Assembly (NCBI GenBank): GCA_020725315.1
Contig: DYFG01000025.1
Location: forward strand, 1-16,898
DNA from: Nitrosotalea sp.
GTDB taxonomy: Archaea; Halobacteriota; Syntropharchaeia; Alkanophagales; Methanospirareceae
Length of the DNA stretch: 16,898 nt
Direction: 5' to 3'
The first letter of the stretch is position 1, and each line of letters starts with the position of its first letter. Under the pieces are notes generated by a model. The model saw only the letters and a program-made list of their open reading frames with translations. It was not told where the DNA came from and searched no databases. The translations under genes and the position numbers were made by a program. Of the stretch, positions 14,103-16,898 are shown in pieces.

Positions 14103-14792
14103 CTAATCTCTTTTTAACACCTTAACCCCTTTTTCGTTCCCTACGTATACCTCTGCGGCATTGGTAAATATCCCATGCTCGAGAGCGCCGACCACAGAAG
14201 AAAGAACGATGCTTACCTCCTTTGGATTACGTATAACGCCAAAATCCACATCTATTATGAGATTCCCATGCTCTGTTATAAAATATCCGCCTCTACGTCC
14301 GGCACTCCTTAAAACAGGCATGCCACCGAGCTCTTTCACTTGCTTCTCGACTATCTTCACCGCGTAGGGTAGAACTTCTAAAGGTACCGGCTTATTAAGC
14401 AGCTCTACCACTTTCTCTTCTTCAACACAGATGACAAGTCTCTTCGCCGCATAAGAGACTATTTTCTCCCTCGTATGCGAGCCCCAGCCGCCTTTAATCA
14501 AATTGAGGTGAGCATCAACTTGATCTGCTCCATCTATGCAGATGTCCAAAGAGGAATGCTCAGAAAGGGAGGTAAGGGGTATCCCGCATTCTATTGCTAT
14601 CATCTCGGTTCTCAGCGAGGTAGGAATACCAAAAACCTCGATTCCTTCGTCCTTTATCCTATCGCCTATCTTCCTTATCGCGAATTCTACTGCAGACCCC
14701 GTACCGAGACCTACAATCATACCGTCTTCTATCAATGATGACGCAGTTTCTGCAGCCTTTTCCTTTTTGCTTCTCTGTTTATCCTCGCTCAT
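14103..14792 (-). CDS. rpiA: Ribose-5-phosphate isomerase A
   Basis: Interconverts ribose 5-phosphate and ribulose 5-phosphate for nucleotide and aromatic precursor supply. The 229 residues include the phosphate loop GLGTGSAVEF (28-37), the DGAD motif (87-90) and IKGGWGSHTREK (99-110). The E. coli catalytic positions Asp81, Asp84, Lys94 and Glu103 correspond to Asp87, Asp90, Lys100 and Glu109, all present. Two usually conserved spots differ: DGADE is DGADQ here, and the common KGGGGAL is KGGWGSH. Both lie at the active site edge, but the four catalytic residues are intact, so it is probably functional. It diverges from rfcL and leads the mfnB transcript. Confidence 0.92.
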   Translation of the reverse strand: MSEDKQRSKKEKAAETASSLIEDGMIVGLGTGSAVEFAIRKIGDRIKDEGIEVFGIPTSLRTEMIAIECGIPLTSLSEHSSLDICIDGADQVDAHLNLIKGGWGSHTREKIVSYAAKRLVICVEEEKVVELLNKPVPLEVLPYAVKIVEKQVKELGGMPVLRSAGRRGGYFITEHGNLIIDVDFGVIRNPKEVSIVLSSVVGALEHGIFTNAAEVYVGNEKGVKVLKRD

Positions 14793-14843
14793 CGTTCCTA
14801 TTTGGAGCTTTTTCCTTCTTCAATAAGAACTTTTCTTTTTGAA

Positions 14844-14854
14844 AACATATTAAG
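14844..14854 (+). promoter_or_regulatory. Probable rfcL promoter
   Basis: AACATATTAAG sits about 30 nt before the rfcL ATG at 14880 and no Shine-Dalgarno follows it, so a leaderless rfcL transcript is likely. The rest of the 87-base gap to rpiA shows no other clear element. Confidence 0.35.
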
Positions 14855-14879
14855 AAAAGTGCCCAATGATATAACAACA

Positions 14880-16364
14880 ATGCGAGGAAGCAGCGCAGAA
14901 TGGACCGAAAAATATCGCCCAAAGAAGTTACGAGATGTTGTTGGCAATGAAGAAGCGATAGAAAAGTTAACCGAGTGGAGTGATGAAGTATTTAAGGCAA
15001 AGTCGAAGAAAGCTGCTCTTCTCGTTGGACCGGCAGGCTGTGGCAAGACATCAGCAGCGTATGCACTTGCTTCTGAGAAAGGGTGGGAAGTGATAGAGCT
15101 TAACGCATCGGACCAGAGAAGTGAAGGTGTGATAAAGAGGATAGTAGGGCCTGCTTCCACGAGCAATACGTTCAGTCAAACGACGAGATTGATCATTTTG
15201 GATGAGGCGGACAACCTCCATGGTAAAGAGGACCGAGGTGGAACAAAGGCAATAACTGAGATAGTGAAAAGGAGCACGCAGCCACTAATCCTCACTGCTA
15301 ATGACAAATACAAGATGGGTAAAGGTTTACTGAGATATTGTAAGACAATTGAGTTCAAACGATTAGAAGAGAGGATTATCTCTCGTGCACTCAGAAAAAT
15401 AAGTCGTTCTGAGGGAATAGAAATAGAAGATAATGCACTGCTTACTCTGGCTAAAAATGCGCATGGTGATTTGCGATCAGCGATAAACGACTTGCAGGCT
15501 CTCTCAATGTCCGACTTGAAGTTAGAGGGGATAAGTGAAAGAGAGATAGCGACGGGAGAACGAGACGTTGCGGAGGAGATTTTTGAGGTATTGAAGAAAA
15601 TCTTCGGCGTGGAGGGATACGAGCTGCAAGAAGCGCTTTCATCGCTTTACGCGCTTGACAAGACACCGGAAGAGAGCATACAGTGGATTTATAAGAATTT
15701 TTCGTATGGGTATGATGAAGAAAGCTTTTTGCACGGGTTGCGATACCTGAGCCGGGCGGATATCTTCTTAGGGAGGGTACGACGGCGGGAGAATTTCAAG
15801 TTCTGGCGATACGCATCCAGTTTGATGGCGTGTGGCGTGCTCTCGGCAGAAGAGATGCAGGTGGGTAAAAGGGCGGGGTGGGAACGGCAAAGACATCGAT
15901 ATTTTCGTTCGCCATGGCAACGAAGTCGAGTGCGAGGCGAGGAAGAGAGGGAGTCCGGACTGATAGGAGAAGAGATAGCGAAAAAAGTGGCGAACTATTG
16001 CAAAGTGCCACTAACGTACGCACGATTCTTTATCGTTCCTTTTTTGACGATTCTTTTTGAGGATGAAAAGAAGGCGGTGGATATTACCGCATCGCTGCGG
16101 CTGGATGTTCCTCACATAGCCGTTTTAGTGAGCGATACAGATAACGGTGGAGAGGATAAAGCGAACCGGATATACCAGGACGCGCTTGCACTAGCGGTGA
16201 GGAAAGGTAGGGAGCACGTAACAGGGACAGAGCGCGTGGTTGAGGCTGCGGTTGGTGAAGAAGTAACAAAACCAAGGAAAGCCGCGAGGAAGGAGGAGGA
16301 AGGTGCTGAAGGGGAGGAAGGCGAAGAAGCGAAGAATCAAAAGACGCTGGCTGATTTCTTTTAG
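14880..16364 (+). CDS. rfcL: Replication factor C large subunit
   Basis: Large subunit of the archaeal clamp loader, which opens PCNA onto primed DNA with the small subunit RfcS. From the ATG at 14880 it has 494 residues beginning WTEKYRPKKLRDVVGN after a short lead. It carries Walker A GPAGCGKT (50-57), Walker B LIILDEAD (104-111), the lid and collar helices including RSAINDLQAL, and an acidic, Lys-rich tail ending QKTLADFF (487-494), a canonical PCNA-interacting PIP box. An upstream in-frame ATG at 14802 would add 26 residues unrelated to the family and overlapping the promoter. No rfcS lies nearby. Confidence 0.95.
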   Translation: MRGSSAEWTEKYRPKKLRDVVGNEEAIEKLTEWSDEVFKAKSKKAALLVGPAGCGKTSAAYALASEKGWEVIELNASDQRSEGVIKRIVGPASTSNTFSQTTRLIILDEADNLHGKEDRGGTKAITEIVKRSTQPLILTANDKYKMGKGLLRYCKTIEFKRLEERIISRALRKISRSEGIEIEDNALLTLAKNAHGDLRSAINDLQALSMSDLKLEGISEREIATGERDVAEEIFEVLKKIFGVEGYELQEALSSLYALDKTPEESIQWIYKNFSYGYDEESFLHGLRYLSRADIFLGRVRRRENFKFWRYASSLMACGVLSAEEMQVGKRAGWERQRHRYFRSPWQRSRVRGEEERESGLIGEEIAKKVANYCKVPLTYARFFIVPFLTILFEDEKKAVDITASLRLDVPHIAVLVSDTDNGGEDKANRIYQDALALAVRKGREHVTGTERVVEAAVGEEVTKPRKAARKEEEGAEGEEGEEAKNQKTLADFF

Positions 16365-16368
16365 GTGC

Positions 16369-16440
16369 TCTTTAGAAGACGCGATGATGGAACGGTGTTT
16401 TAAAGAGCTAAAAAAGAGAACGCCTTTAAGAACGATTCTG
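16369..16440 (+). pseudogene. Possible transposase tail fragment
   Basis: Just after rfcL, a plus-strand frame reads SLEDAMMERCFKELKKRT. This resembles the conserved helix near the catalytic Glu of DDE transposases (pattern ..ERxxKExKxRT). The similarity fades after the Thr, with no downstream match and no terminal repeats seen. It may be a decayed insertion sequence end, or coincidence. Confidence 0.22.
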
Positions 16441-16450
16441 ACCTTTGTTT

Positions 16451-16774
16451 TCAGGTTCTGGGCAAAGACTGCGAATTCGCATTCCCTGAGGAATGTTCTC
16501 GATGCGTTAATGATTTCAGTATCCACTCAAATACACCTTTCATCTTTTTTAAATTCTCTAACTCCTCGTATGCATTTCTATATTCGATAGATTCCTCCCA
16601 ATATGGGTGTTCTGGCAGTTCGGCATTTGCTAATTTCGCTTCGAACTCCGCGAGGTCACCATATTTCATTCTGTATTTTGCTAAAACCTCTTCATACAAA
16701 ACTTTTACATTTATACCTATACTTTTGCACTTTTTATATTTAGGAATAGTCTCCTTCTTTTTAAAAGTGCACAT
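16451..16774 (-). CDS. Hypothetical protein, helical, possibly 3'-truncated
   Basis: Unrecognised 107-residue ORF. The first ~85 residues look like real protein: a Lys-rich start, then INVKVLYEEVLAKYRMKYG, DLAEFEAKLANAE and ELENLKKMKGVFEWILKS, all charged amphipathic helix. The last ~20 residues (HREHSSGNANSQSLPRT) lose that character and may be read-through past a truncation point next to the possible transposase fragment. The AT-rich TTTTATATAA about 15 nt upstream is too close for a standard promoter to this ATG and probably serves the plus-strand gene as well. Confidence 0.42.
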   Translation of the reverse strand: MCTFKKKETIPKYKKCKSIGINVKVLYEEVLAKYRMKYGDLAEFEAKLANAELPEHPYWEESIEYRNAYEELENLKKMKGVFEWILKSLTHREHSSGNANSQSLPRT

Positions 16775-16784
16775 GAGATAAGCG

Positions 16785-16830
16785 TTATATAAAAGTATAT
16801 GTTGACGTGCCTGTGGAGAATAGGAGGTGA
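16785..16830 (+). promoter_or_regulatory. TATA box and strong Shine-Dalgarno for the last gene
   Basis: TTATATAAAA (16785-16794) predicts transcription from about 16815. GAATAGGAGGTGA (16818-16830) follows, ending 4 nt before the ATG at 16835. The same 13 bases precede the small membrane protein gene at 7973. Confidence 0.6.
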
Positions 16831-16834
16831 CGAT

Positions 16835-16898
16835 ATGGTAAAGAATTTCATTCCTACAATGTTAATAGCTGATAAGCTGATGGTACACGGCGCATTCC
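16835..16898 (+). CDS. Start of an unidentified gene, cut by the window end
   Basis: An ATG with an excellent AGGAGGTGA ribosome site opens a frame reading MVKNFIPTMLIADKLMVHGA to the last base of the window. Twenty-one residues are too few to assign a family. The promoter and ribosome site make a real gene likely. Confidence 0.55.
   Translation, partial: MVKNFIPTMLIADKLMVHGAF

Noticed and set aside
14802..14879. Extended rfcL start
   Set aside because: It crosses the likely promoter, and the family begins at the WTEKYRPKKL region.
1..16898. CRISPR arrays, tRNA genes and intact insertion sequences
   Set aside because: No regularly spaced repeats, no tRNA-like T-loop with paired acceptor ends and no complete transposase were seen on either strand by eye; a covariance scan would be needed to exclude tRNAs firmly.

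Overview
The window is archaeal and most likely from a methanogen-related or ANME-type euryarchaeon. The evidence is: MfnB (methanofuran synthesis), a class I archaeal-type lysyl-tRNA synthetase, an archaeal RFC large subunit ending in a PIP box, Trm5, a WtpABC oxyanion transporter whose binding protein carries a PGF-CTERM tail, and TATA boxes about 25-30 nt before several starts. ANME-1 / Syntrophoarchaeia-like placement is an inference from gene content, not something the sequence proves. Most of the window is housekeeping and transport genes. I found no CRISPR array, no intact mobile element and no complete defence island.

Layout. Positions 1-210 hold at most a tiny ORF. On the minus strand, 211-2634 carries an acetoacetyl-CoA thiolase with its DUF35 Zn-ribbon/OB-fold partner, preceded by a two-OB-fold RPA-like protein. 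On the plus strand, 2707-4939 carries a truncated nucleotidyltransferase remnant running into a PfkB-family kinase, then Trm5. A nickel-regulator (NikR) gene on the minus strand, 4945-5334, diverges from a three-gene cluster-9 (ZnuABC/TroA-like) metal transporter at 5449-7876. Next come a 58-codon membrane protein and a Uma2-family C-terminal remnant. The remnant lies on the minus strand directly behind the lysS stop codon. lysS and an orphan 5S rRNA gene follow on the minus strand (8358-10092). Divergent from the 5S gene is the tungstate/molybdate operon wtpABC (10195-13243). Converging on it are mfnB and rpiA, with a short ORF behind mfnB that runs antisense into wtpC. rfcL (14880-16364) diverges from rpiA. 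The last 530 bases hold weakly supported ORFs and the start of a new gene.

How the genes fit together. NikR beside a TroA/Znu-type transporter suggests metal-controlled uptake, possibly of nickel, which methanogens and ANME need for F430 and hydrogenase or CODH. WtpABC would supply W or Mo for formylmethanofuran dehydrogenase, and MfnB makes the furan precursor of methanofuran, so several loci feed the same C1 pathway. The thiolase-DUF35 pair belongs to archaeal mevalonate-pathway lipid synthesis.

The most unusual signals are gene remnants fused to intact gene boundaries (nucleotidyltransferase 5' end at the kinase start, Uma2 3' end in frame behind lysS, an unidentified 5' end behind mfnB), two tandem perfect hairpins at the DUF35 gene start, an identical 13-nt leader element before two unrelated short or partial genes, and the PGF-CTERM anchor on WtpA.
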